Origin: Saturnia japonica
Lineage: Eukaryota; Arthropoda; Insecta; Lepidoptera; Saturniidae
Reading direction: 5' to 3'
DNA: 64,000 bases
NCBI GenBank assembly: GCA_033032175.1
Contig: CM065313.1
Coordinates: forward strand, 14,361,327 to 14,425,326
Below the pieces are notes generated by a model. It was given only the letters and a program-made list of their open reading frames with translations. It was not told the DNA's origin and made no database searches. Position 1 is the first letter of the stretch, and each line of letters opens with the position of its first letter. The translations under genes were made by a program, and so were the position numbers. Shown here one piece after another: positions 1-9,912 of this stretch.

Positions 1-189
1 TGACCGATGACCAATACATTAAACTGGCTTTATAGTGAAAGAGTATATACATTATTCAGTGCATTGGTATTTTACACAATTTAAAAACAAAGCAATGTAA
101 GAAGAGATTAGATTGTTAAAAAAGATTAATGTTAGTCAAATACTCCAAAGTATATGAAATAAAATAAATAAACAAAAGTAAATAAATGT

Positions 190-720
190 ATAAAAATTTG
201 GCAAGTGCGTGTTTGGACTACGCGTAGTGTAGGGTTCCGCAGTTACACGTCACAATGTGCAGCCTTACAGAGGAAATTTAAAATTATTTACAATGGAATT
301 TGTATGAAGTTACATCTCTTAGTCAATTGTATAAGTTGATTGACTACTACTCGTTACTTTGTCCCATATCCAAAACAACTGTATAGCTGGCAGGTGGGGG
401 GCACTTGAGTCTAACAAAAATTAGCTCTTTAAAGATTAATATTACGCAAACGGATACTTGAATGGTGTTCGCACACCCGCAATATTTTCGAACGACATAA
501 CCAACTACGATGGGTTAGACGAGAAAAAATATTTCCACTTTATGTGTAGGGGAGGTACCCTAAACAATAAAAAAAACCTTATCTACGTGATTAACATGCA
601 TAGTTACCCATACCAAATTACAGTTTTTTGAGTACTAAGAATCCCTGAGCTAAACCGCGGACAGACAGACAGATATAGCGGAACTATAAGGGTTCCTTGT
701 TGTCTTTGGAACCCTAAATA
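190..720 (-). repeat. Lepidopteran interspersed repeat, unclassified
   Basis: On the minus strand this reads from a 'gacagacagacag' block and 'GGAACCCT' motifs near 655-715 down to a second 'GGAACCCT' at 227-235. This layout is typical of a common unclassified moth and butterfly repeat. No coding capacity is seen. The family assignment is from memory of the motif order, not from a search. Confidence 0.45.
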
Positions 721-1357
721 GGCAATGTCATGAAAATAATAATAACATGTCTATCAAAATATCCATAGAAAGTAAATAAAACAAACTATATAAAAATCAC
801 TTACAACAATCAATCACTGTACAAATAAATTGCTACAAATATTTATAAAATTTCAAATATATAATTTGAGCAAGCCCTCATCGCCTTCAAAGTTTGAAGC
901 ATTCAGCTTTGTAGCAAATATAGAAAAATTATCGATAAGACAATAAATATCGTTTTAATAAAACAAAGTACAACTAAACTTGAAATCATTACTTAGTTCT
1001 AAATTCTTTCATATTTCATTCATTATTATTCATTGTTTCAACATTGATGCTAAATACGACATAAAGTATTAACAAAATAATACTTGATTAATGGTGGCTT
1101 AGCTTGATTCAAAGTAAATCTTCCTTTGAGTGCTGAGTAATTAACCTCGATTCATTATAATTATTTTTACCTAAAAGGTGACAACCCCAGTTAAACTTGA
1201 ACATTTTTATGAATTCGCAATTTAACCTTTCCTTGCTATTTTTATAAAATCTTAGAACGTAGTACAGTTTCATTTCTTTAAGCCAGTTTGAATAAAAGAT
1301 TTATTTCATCCATTTCAATTTTGATCCTAAGGATAAAAGATAAAATTTGATTTTAAC
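721..1357. other. AT-rich sequence, no gene seen
   Basis: Very AT-rich with stops in all frames. No promoter, RNA gene or clear repeat was recognised. Confidence 0.6.
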
Positions 1358-1490
1358 ATAACCTACCATCACACCTGAATCCCCGATGGGTTAGGCAGAG
1401 GTGTACCAATGTACACCCACAGTTCGCCGTGTATGTTTTAGGTCCTATGTAATAGGGGTTAGCCTATTGCTATTAATCCGGCACAAAAAC
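1358..1490 (-). repeat. SINE body fragment (same family as 59075-59345)
   Basis: The reverse complement matches the body of the tRNA-headed SINE at 59075-59345. Shared motifs include 'catgggacct/cataggaccta', 'gcgaactgtgggtgtac' and the 'cctctgc' block. The tRNA-like head is missing, so this is a 5'-truncated copy on the minus strand. Confidence 0.65.
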
Positions 1491-2175
1491 AAACTCTTAG
1501 CTGCTAATTAGAATTTCACAGAAAAAAACAATGAAGTAAACTTCAAGACCTTTCTAGTGATTTTGAGGCTCGTCTCATTTTTAATTCGTTTCACGTTTTT
1601 ATTTTGTAATGTACATACATCACTTTAGAAAAAACAGTACACACAAAAATTCTCTAGAGATAGAGACATTGGAGAAAGTAAAGATAATTAGGAGAATATA
1701 CAAGCAATATTTATGCACAACATATAATAAGTACGCACCTCTCAGAGCACGAGTTATCCTCTATAATTGTCATGATTTTTTTTGTTAAAGGCCAGTCTTT
1801 AGCCATCACCTGAAATAAAGAGCTGATCGAAAATTTAGAACACGTTAGAAGTAAGGCTAATAAACACTACGAAAATATCTTATAACTACATTGAGGTATT
1901 GTAATACATTATCTCATAAACTCTGATTACTTTTATGAGTTGAACAATATTTTTTATTATGTAATTTATACATTTTATAGTATTATTATTGAGTCACGAA
2001 GTAGATCAGCGTAGGTGGGTAGGTTATGAGGTAGATGTGTTTTAGAATTGGCCAACGTCAAGTCTTCCTTTACTTCACATGCGTTGTTCTCGTGTATTTG
2101 GACTATGCTCTGCTATATGTAATTAACATTTAATTACATTAGATATTCTTCCTTATTTTTTACCGTTAAATGATA
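1491..2175. other. AT-rich sequence, no gene seen
   Basis: Stops are frequent in every frame and no repeat family was recognised. Confidence 0.55.
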
Positions 2176-2260
2176 AGTTTTATGGCCACAATCTCACCTG
2201 ATCTTAAGTGGCGATGTGGCCAAGATGGTATGGCCTAGAAGCCTAGTGGAAAAAATTATA
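2176..2260 (+). repeat. Short dispersed repeat (CACCTGATCTTAAGTG family)
   Basis: Shares 'caatctcacctgatcttaag' followed by 'gatgtggccaagatgg' and 'agcctagtgg' with 21605-21720. Weaker matches occur at 58310-58390 and 62840-62960. Non-coding, and only part of the family unit remains here. Confidence 0.6.
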
Positions 2261-2432
2261 TTATCTAAACATTTTGACTTGTATCATTATCAACAATACC
2301 TTATAAACTCGGTCACATCTGTTTTTAACTTACGTATGTTGAAGAATACTTATCAAACTTAACAGACTTAATTTGTGAGATTGCTATCTTTTTTCGTCTA
2401 CTGAAGATAAGCTCATAAAAAAATAGATTGTA

Positions 2433-2464
2433 CAAGGTGTCCAGAAAGGGTATCGGGTATTTGT
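2433..2464 (+). repeat. Terminal inverted repeat of the DD41D element
   Basis: Begins CAAGGTGTCCAGAAAGGG directly after the TA at 2431-2432. It is a perfect inverted match to 3704-3735 over 32 bases. Confidence 0.93.
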
Positions 2465-2539
2465 AAGTTCAATGAAACAAAAATTATTTGTATGCAATAA
2501 AAAAGTTTATTATTTATTATTAGCATATGAATTGGAGAA

Positions 2540-3619
2540 TTATTTGGAAAAGATGATGTTATCCAAATGATGACCGTTACGTTGCTGGCACTCTTCTAAA
2601 CGGAAACGAAGATTGGCGATAACACGTTGACACATAGCTATCGATATTGCTGCCATTTCTGACCTGATGTTTTGCTTTAACTGGGTTAGATTCGTCAGAT
2701 TGTTTTGATAAACCTTACTTTTAAGGCATCCCCATGCAAAATAGTCAAGCGGGCTAAGGTCGGGGCTTCTGGGAGGCCAGTTGATGTTACCCCTTCGCGA
2801 AATGACTTTATTAGGGAATAATTCGTTAACAACTTCCATTGAGTCATTTGAGGTATGGCAAGTGGCCCCATCTTGCTGGAACCACGTTCTTGAGTTGAAA
2901 CCTGCAAACTCCTGCAACTCTGGGACCAAAAAATTTCGCAACATATCGCAATAACGGTCACTATTCACATTAATTGCTCGGCCTCGTTGATCTTCATGAA
3001 AATAAGGACCAATTATGCCTTTAGCAGACATAGCGGCCCAAACAACGACCTTTGGGCTATGCAGGGGTCGTTCATGCTTTCGTCTCGGATTCTCCACTGC
3101 CCAGTACCGACAATTCTGCTTATTAACATGACCATTCAGGTGAAAATTTGCTTCGTCACTGAACAGTATGTTGTTAAAGTTGTTAAATCGCTGCAGCATT
3201 TCGTTCGCAAAATTCAGTCGATTAGCATAGTCCGTATCCTTCAATTCTTGAACCAATTGAATTTTATAGGCTTTTAGATGTAAGTCTTTCTTTAAAATCG
3301 AATGTAAAGACGATTTTTTGATGTTCAACGCTTGGCTTCGCTTTCGGATGAATAAAGACGGATTTTGACGAACCGACGCCTCAACTTCTTCAATTGTTTC
3401 TTCATCGCGAACTGAACGAGGACGACCAGAGTTTTGAATTTTAACTGTCGCACCTGTATTCTCGAACATCCTGATCCATTTCCTAATGCTATCGTCACTT
3501 GGCGCGTGGCGTGTACGATATTTCGCACGATAGAGACGTTGAACAGTCGCTATTGAATCACCATTACGATAATACGCTCGTACGCAAAATGCGCGATGCG
3601 TCCCCGAGTACTGTTCCAT
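2540..3619 (-). CDS. DD41D-type mariner transposase
   Basis: A 359-residue protein starting at an ATG (3619-3617). The first ~120 residues are a helix-turn-helix DNA-binding region (RKWIRMFENTGATVK; GRPRS linker near residue 65). The catalytic part follows: first Asp in LFSDEANFHLNG (near residue 153), second in WFQQDGATCHT (near 251), third in SPDLSPLDYFAWG (near 293). Counting between the second and third catalytic Asp gives 41 residues, hence DD41D rather than the classical DD34D. The enzyme would cut and paste the element by binding its 32-bp inverted ends in the nucleus. No stop or frameshift is present and the length is normal for the superfamily. Subfamily placement within DD41D elements (rosa or a relative) is not decided. 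Confidence 0.92.
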   Translation of the reverse strand: MEQYSGTHRAFCVRAYYRNGDSIATVQRLYRAKYRTRHAPSDDSIRKWIRMFENTGATVKIQNSGRPRSVRDEETIEEVEASVRQNPSLFIRKRSQALNIKKSSLHSILKKDLHLKAYKIQLVQELKDTDYANRLNFANEMLQRFNNFNNILFSDEANFHLNGHVNKQNCRYWAVENPRRKHERPLHSPKVVVWAAMSAKGIIGPYFHEDQRGRAINVNSDRYCDMLRNFLVPELQEFAGFNSRTWFQQDGATCHTSNDSMEVVNELFPNKVISRRGNINWPPRSPDLSPLDYFAWGCLKSKVYQNNLTNLTQLKQNIRSEMAAISIAMCQRVIANLRFRLEECQQRNGHHLDNIIFSK

Positions 3620-3703
3620 CGTGACTAAAACTCCACAAAATGGCGGACGCCACGAACCCCTCTCCGCACCCTTTAGACGCCCCGTTTCGAATATGGCGCG
3701 AAA

Positions 3704-3735
3704 ACAAATACCCGATACCCTTTCTGGACACCTTG
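3704..3735 (-). repeat. Terminal inverted repeat of the DD41D element
   Basis: Reverse complement of 2433-2464 without mismatch, followed by TA at 3736-3737. Confidence 0.93.
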
Positions 3736-3739
3736 TATA

Positions 3740-4200
3740 AGAAAATATTTAAGGAACCCTTATAGGATTACTTCATCGTCCACCTGTCTGTCTGTTTCTC
3801 AAGACCCTTTTTCTCAACAACTCTCTTGGAGATGTGTAAAAATCAAGCTTCTAAGTCAACGCAATCAAAAGATACGGCCGTTTATACCGTATATTTTAAC
3901 ACTCAAAGGTAATCAAAGCCTATAAGGTACTTCCCGTTGACCTAGATTTGAAATTTGGCAAGAAGCAACGTCCTTAGAGCACAAGTAAAGAGAAAAATGT
4001 AAAAACTATAAATTTGAATTACATCACAAAAAAAATTAGGTAAACTGACCGCGTCATATGTCGATCTATGGGGACTGCAGTTGTCCAACGGCAAAGTTAA
4101 GTTTGTCCAGTTTATCTTTTCGTAAAAAAATAATTAAATTATAAATCTGCTCCACCTTCTCGTTCATACAATTTGACAAAACTGGCGCCGCTGAGTACCT
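3740..4200 (+). repeat. Lepidopteran interspersed repeat, unclassified
   Basis: Contains 'ggaacccttataggat', a 'ctgtctgtctgtt' run, 'tacttcccgttgacctaga' and 'tttggcaag' in the order seen in a very common moth repeat. Non-coding and diverged. The DD41D element sits immediately upstream, so it probably landed beside this older repeat. Confidence 0.45.
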
Positions 4201-5375
4201 CTAGAAAGACACAAATTATCCACGTTTAAATGAATTTTAGACGACATGACAAATTTTATCTGAGTGTATCATTACTTTGAAAACTGCACAACGCTATTTT
4301 TTGGTGAGAGGATGGAAACGCCGTTAATATTTTTTTTTGCTTTTTCCTTTGGATCCTTGGTATATGGCTAATGATCTATCTTGATGCCAAATTCCAAGTT
4401 TCTGAGTTATCTAGAAATGGTTTAAGTTTTTGATGAGTGAGTCAGTCAAAAAGTGATAAAAATACTACTTTTCAGACCTTAATAACTGAAGAGCTATAAT
4501 AGGATTATTCCTGAAATTTTGGATTCTAGGTGTTCAAAGGTGGTTTATTAAACGTTAAAAATTTTGTAGGTCTAATAGTTTTTGACTTATTTAAAACGAC
4601 GTTTCCGCCAATTTCTCTTCGAATTTCATTTTTATTTCAGCCCTTGCGAGATTTCACGGATTCCGCATGTGTATTCCCGCATTACTTATCCTTAGTTGTG
4701 ACCCAGTCAGATACAGAGATACCCTACCACCACCCGGTTGATTACTGAATATACACAGGCTAATCCCGTGACGCGTTACACTTAAGGCGAGTCTATGGAA
4801 ATTTCGACAAACAGAAAAGCATAAAAATCTAGAGATATAATTCATTCATGCAGTTCATTTTACTACGACAACTATTTCAGAGAAAACTTGTACGTATATC
4901 GTGTAGTATTTAAAAAGGGTGTGTTAAGAAATCAGACGCAAAATGTATATTTAATTAAGATATACAACTTATTACGTTTCTCAGTCGTTAATGTTATCCA
5001 TGAAACACAAAACTTTCTTTCTTTGATACGTGAGTATATAGATACACATTTAAAGAGTATAGAGTAGAGGAACAAAAATATTGTTTTTTTCTTCTTTGAA
5101 ACATATTGGTTTTCTTATGTTGCCTCAGAGCAAGGACGTCTTCAACGATATCATTACTCGAGTCAGCTTGATATACAAGCGTATATCTTATTACATGCGA
5201 TAAATCATAATATAAAATTCATCAATCATGTTTTATTACATTGGCGGCGTTCAGGTGAAGTGAGTTCTCGAGTTCTCTCTTATAATCACTTTACATTTTA
5301 ACTTAATGATATGCGCTATGTTGGATTACATTAAACTATTAATAATAATTTAAAATGATTAAGAATAGATCATTT
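4201..5375. other. Intergenic, no gene seen
   Basis: A 72-residue open frame at 4530-4748 (+) has no recognisable motif. Nothing else is supportable. Confidence 0.5.
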
Positions 5376-5379
5376 TTTT

Positions 5380-5650
5380 ATACAATTAAGGTGGCAAACA
5401 AGCTTACAGCCCGCCAGGTGGTAAGTGGCTATCGTAGCCTATGGACGCTTGTAATATCACCAGCGTGTTGCCGACTTTGAATCTCCATACTTTAAGAAGC
5501 TCTGGAAACCCTATTAACCGCACAAAGTTATTTGGCTGCGATTTTCTGCATGGTGAAGATTGTCACCAGTCACCAGTGTATCAACAGTCGGACTGCTCCA
5601 GATACAGAGAAATCTCCGAAGACATTTGCCCGTGCCCTACATCTTTTTAA
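5380..5650 (+). repeat. Lepidopteran short interspersed repeat (copy 1 of 4)
   Basis: Shares the order 'ggcaaacaagc', 'ggtaagtggctatcgtag', 'gcgtgttgccgac', 'agaagctctggaaac', 'tgcgattttctg', 'cagtcggactgct' and 'gtgccctac' with 13966-14240, 33250-33362 and 40775-40975. It is a widespread non-coding moth repeat of the SINE-like or microsatellite-associated kind. Confidence 0.7.
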
Positions 5651-6228
5651 ATGTCTTAATCGTCATCATCATCACTATATTAATACGTGAAGCAAAAACT
5701 TTGTACCCCTTTTTAAGCGTATTGCATGCACGGAAGACTGTGAGATTTGGCATGGTTAAAGTGCAGAAAGCTAAAATTTATCTATCTGTTACTAATATAT
5801 TAAATTGAATAAATTAATACTGCGGATCCTTACACAACCAGTGCCATTGAACTTAGGACCCCCAAAATATTGACATTGTCACTCAATGAAAAGTGACAGC
5901 AAGTGATGTAGATAATACTTATTGTTTAGGTTCATGAATACTGCAAATGTCAAACAGAAAATAGTCATGATCAAAAAGTCACTGGTCGAATTTCGACTTT
6001 AGGGCAATCGCTAATAATAATTATTTTGTCAATGATTTTCGGTTATTAAAACATTTTTAATTATTTTCCTAAAATTATGTTTACATAAAACTTGTTTTTA
6101 AACAAAGAAAATCTTTAAAAAAAATTAAAAAGTGTAATATCTCTCTATAAATGTTCCACAGCTGGCGAAAGCCATCTTCCCGGGAGAAGCCTTCTTTTCT
6201 ACACAGTTATGAAATTAAGAGAAGTAAC
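5651..6228. other. Intergenic, no gene seen
   Basis: AT-rich without recognised features. Confidence 0.5.
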
Positions 6229-6301
6229 TGTTGGGTACGCAGCACGTCACACGCGTCGATAGGGCGAGTGACGTCAACCCGGGTTGGACGGGTTTGTTAA
6301 T

Positions 6302-6330
6302 CTTATAGGATTTCTAAAAAATCCTATAAG
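6302..6330. repeat. Palindrome, 12-bp arms
   Basis: CTTATAGGATTT and AAATCCTATAAG form an inverted repeat around a loop of about five bases, near the 5' end of the possible solo LTR. It could form a hairpin; its function is unknown. Confidence 0.7.
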
Positions 6331-6502
6331 ACGCCGGATGCCTGCGTCGTGGCGATTATTCTTGCCGATCCGAAGTGCTCGATACGGGGTCCTGAGGTGT
6401 GCGATATCACACAAGCTCACTCGAAAATGAAACACAAAACTTTCACTAACAAACGTAACCGAGCCGACCGATCTGTCTATGTAACCGCGAATCTTCAATA
6501 TG

Positions 6503-6622
6503 TTCCGTGGTGGCGCTAGTGTCGATAAGTTGTCGCAAGGTTCCGATGAATTCCGTGGTGGCGCTAGTGTCGATGGTTGCAAGGTTCCGTTGATTCCCGT
6601 AGTGGCGCTAGTGTCGATGGTC
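6503..6622 (+). repeat. Three-copy tandem repeat, ~44-48 bp
   Basis: The block TTCCGTGGTGGCGCTAGTG starts at 6503 and 6551, and a slightly altered copy starts at 6594. Each is followed by 'tcgat(gg)' and a 'gcaagg' spacer. The copies lie inside the possible solo LTR, where repeated blocks of this kind often carry regulatory sites; that role is inferred. Confidence 0.8.
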
Positions 6623-7025
6623 TTCGTTTGTAGGCGGTCGGAGGTCGGTCGGTTAGTGCTCAGCAACGCCGCGGGATTGAGAATGAAGACTGCGGCGTTA
6701 CCGTAAAGGGAGCCCCTTGCGCTCGGGCAAAAGTGCTCCATTTCTATTCGATTTTTATTATGGTCGGCTCGGTTTTCCGTCTATATTTATTTAACTATTA
6801 AACTTATATACAAACTTCTTATGCCTAATTATTCTATGTTGTATTCCCTATCTATAAACATAACTTATTCTATACTTGATCCATAATTATGTACACTATT
6901 TATTTCAATGTTCTTATAGCTACTTATCATCTATTCTATGGTAAATCTATATATTGTCAATATCCTATATCTATATCTTGTGTGTTCTTTATTCTATAAT
7001 TCTATATATAACATTCTATAGTAAT

Positions 7026-7603
7026 TATTGTGAATAAAAGACGTCCACAATATTTTAATGTGTGCTAAATTAATAGCGCTTGTTTTATTCTTGTTTCTTA
7101 CAAAGTTACAGTAGTTCGTAGTAACAATGTGGTTTCTTAATAACGTTCTTGACTGTAGTTTGCTTGTAGATTCGCTGCTTGCTGTTGCTGGTGTTGTGGT
7201 GTTTCTCGAACTGATCGCAATACTGCCGCCCTCTCCGCTATATTTAACCTCGCCCTTTGCCTCGCAACCGGTAGTGCGATGGATTCCGTGCGGGGCGTCG
7301 CTCAGCCAATGAGCGCGCACGCCCTGTGTGCGCGCTCTCGGCAGCACCATGAGTCACCATGCCAGATGTTCCGAGTCTGGCATGGTTCATCCTTACAACT
7401 AGTGAAATTTATACATTTAAACTTACAACTAGCTATATTCTTATTCTAATCGTTTTAAAATACACATATTCAGTTCATATTATTATATCTATTCCTAACA
7501 CGTATTTATAAACCTTATTCCTAACACGTATTATTTCATTTACTTGTTCATTTTATACTATTAGACTATCGTTATTCGCTCGCCCCACTCGCTGTCCGCA
7601 ACA
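7026..7603 (-). repeat. 3' LTR of the BEL/Pao element
   Basis: 578 bp. On the minus strand it begins TGTTGCGGACAGCGAG and ends ...TTCACAATA. It aligns throughout with 11879-13077 except for the nested insertion there. The exact ends were set by the GTAAT duplication. Confidence 0.92.
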
Positions 7604-7616
7604 GTTCTCCCCCCGG
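7604..7616 (-). other. Polypurine tract of the BEL/Pao element
   Basis: On the minus strand CCGGGGGGAGAAC directly precedes the 3' LTR start TGTTG, the place and composition of the plus-strand primer. Confidence 0.8.
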
Positions 7617-7632
7617 CGTAGCTTGCGCAGCC

Positions 7633-9912
7633 TCACTCTCCTCTCAGGACGGCGAGTTTCGTCGTCGGGCGCCGGAACACACCGCTCCTCGTCTTCACGT
7701 CGGCGCTCCGCACTCCTCCATCTGGTCCGGTGTAGGTTCTCGTGACGATTCCGCGTGGCCAGGTGTTGCGCGGCAAGGCGGAGTCGACAACCACGACCAA
7801 GTCCCCGACGTTCAGAGGGCGCGTGCTGTCGGCTGAGTTCCCGCGTGGCACCAATGTAGGGAGGTACTCCTTAACCCAGCGCCGCCAGAAATGATTGGCG
7901 AGCGCCTGGGTTGCTCGCCAGGTACGCCGGTCTGCCGTGTCGCAGGTCCCCGTCGTAGGCATACCCGTCGAACTCCCAAGCAGAAAATGGTTGGGAGTGA
8001 TCGCCTTTGGGTCCCGCGGGTCGACGCTCACGTGCGTTAGAGGCCGCGCGTTAATCGAATGCTCGGCCTCCGCGAGCACGGTTTGGAGCACCTCTTCTTT
8101 AGGCGCACGCTCGTTCAAAGTGGCGGCGAGCGCGGTTTTTACTGACCGCACTAGCCGCTCCCATGCACCTTCCTGGTTAGGCGCGCCGGGCGGGATGTAG
8201 CGCCACTCGACGCTGTGCCGTAGCCTCTCCCCCCGTAGCGCAGGTGCCCATTCGGCGTAGGCGGCGCGTAGCTCGGTGACCGCCCCACGGAAGTTGGTCG
8301 CGTTATCGCTGTACATCAGTGCGGGCCAACCTCTTCTCGCTGCCATCCGTCGTAGTGCCAAACTGTAGTATCGCGGCAAGCGCAGGTTTGCTACATGTTC
8401 TAACTGTTGTAGCCAGTCGTCGAATGAACTTGCGTCCTCTTCGGGTATCTCGTCGTCCCAGCCGATCTGTAAGCGCCACAGGTTCTGCAGGAATATTTTC
8501 GCGCGTATCGTGTAGTGGCTGAGTAAGCCGAGCGGGTCATAGATTGACATAACCGCACTCAGAGCTTCTCGCTTTGTAGGTGCCCGCTTGCGTGCGCGTA
8601 CATCGGCTGGTACCCGATGCATGGACGTGTTAAGCCCTAGTTCATCCATAGCTGCATTCCAGTATAGGCCCAGGATCTTTTCTTGTTCATGCCCGCCAAG
8701 TTGTGCGGGCGATCGTACGCGTAGCTCGTCCGGTGTTCCACTGAGTACGCTCGCTCGGTTGCTGCTCCATCCGCGTAACGTAAAGCCGGCTACTGCGTGG
8801 ACTTCTTGTATTTCCCTTATAGTGTGGATAGCTGTTTCTTCATCGTCGTAGCTATCCACCCGGTCGTCCATGTAGTGGCTCTGCGTTATTGCCTTGAACG
8901 CGTCTAGATGCGTTCGTGCATGCTTTTCAGCGTTGCGGTCGCGTACACTGTGTGCTATGAACGGTGAGCTTGCTGCGCCGAATATCGCCGATCTCATTTT
9001 ATATTTCTGTGGCGGCTTGTTCCGGTCGTTGCCTCGCCACAGAAATTGTTGTGCCGGCTGGTCCGCTTCGCGTATTCGTATTCTCAGAAACATTTCCTCT
9101 ATATCAGCAGTGACGGCGACGGGCTTCTCTCTGAACCGGAATAAAATCCCCTGCAGCGATCGTAGCAGGTCCGGTCCCTCTAATAACTCGTCGTTTAAAC
9201 TCGTAGTTCCACTGCGTGCTGCGGCATCGAATACTACTCGTAGCTTGCCGGCTTTGTTCGGGTTGAATACAGCGAAGTGAGGTAAAAACCAGCTGATGTT
9301 GCTAGTCTGTTCGTGTCCCTGGCAGCGTACGGCGTAGCCCTTCTTAAACAAGTTTTTGATCTGACTTGTATACGCCACCGCAAACTCTGTGGAACGATCC
9401 ATTTTCTTTTCTATCGAGTGAAGTCGTCGTAGCGCCATGTTGTAGCTATTAGGTAGTACTACGTCGTCGCGGCGCCACGGTAGACCTACTTCGTAGCCTT
9501 CACTGCGTTGTTGGATCGTTCCGTCGAGTATGCGCGTCGCGCGCTTGTCGGCGTCGCTGATTCTCGGTTCGCGGGCTACGCCGAGCGCGTCTATTTTGAA
9601 GTGCCGTTCTACGAGCTCGTGTAGACTTTCGTTCCGGATCTCACTGCCAGTGTTGCGTTCAGGTGCGTATATGTGTAGCAGGGCTTCGCTGTGGCCGATG
9701 ATCACGTGTGGTGCGGTTCCGTGCACCACCCAACCCAGTTGAGTTTTCGATGCCGCCGGCTGGTTCGGTTTGCCGACGCGTAGCTCTCTGGATACGATCA
9801 TCTCCCAGTGGTCCGTACCTATCAATATACGCGGCCTCGCCTTCTCATAGCACACCTGCTTCACTTTCAAATTGCGCAAGTGAGCGTGTTGGAGTGTGCT
9901 TAGAGACACTGT
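7633..9912 (-). pseudogene. BEL/Pao pol: RT plus truncated integrase
   Basis: About 760 codons in the same frame as gag-protease, separated from it only by the TAA at 9913-9915. The order is: a protease C-terminal strand region (RPRILIGTDHW), RT with the YMDD catalytic motif near residue 344, and the A17-type region (YDPLGLLSHYTIRAK). The text then jumps from RLPRYY straight into LALRRMAARRGWPALMYSDN, which is mid-integrase. RNase H, the integrase zinc domain and the first catalytic Asp are therefore deleted in frame near 8358-8372. The second Asp (SDN) and the Glu (EGAWERL) remain, followed by the usual C-terminal DNA-binding block (NVGDLVVV). Because the fusion is in frame, a deletion derivative that spread as such is possible. 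Confidence 0.9.

Larger units (their letters stand above)
2433..3735 (-). mobile_element. Tc1/mariner element, DD41D-type, apparently intact
   Basis: A 1303-bp element with perfect 32-bp terminal inverted repeats at 2433-2464 and 3704-3735. It is flanked by the TA target duplication expected for this superfamily (2431-2432 and 3736-3737). One uninterrupted transposase frame fills the interior on the minus strand. Perfect ends plus an unbroken frame suggest recent arrival and possible autonomy; activity itself cannot be judged from sequence. Confidence 0.93.

Noticed and set aside
6503..6622. CRISPR-like spaced repeats
   Set aside because: Three direct copies in a eukaryotic LTR-like unit, without constant spacers or cas genes.
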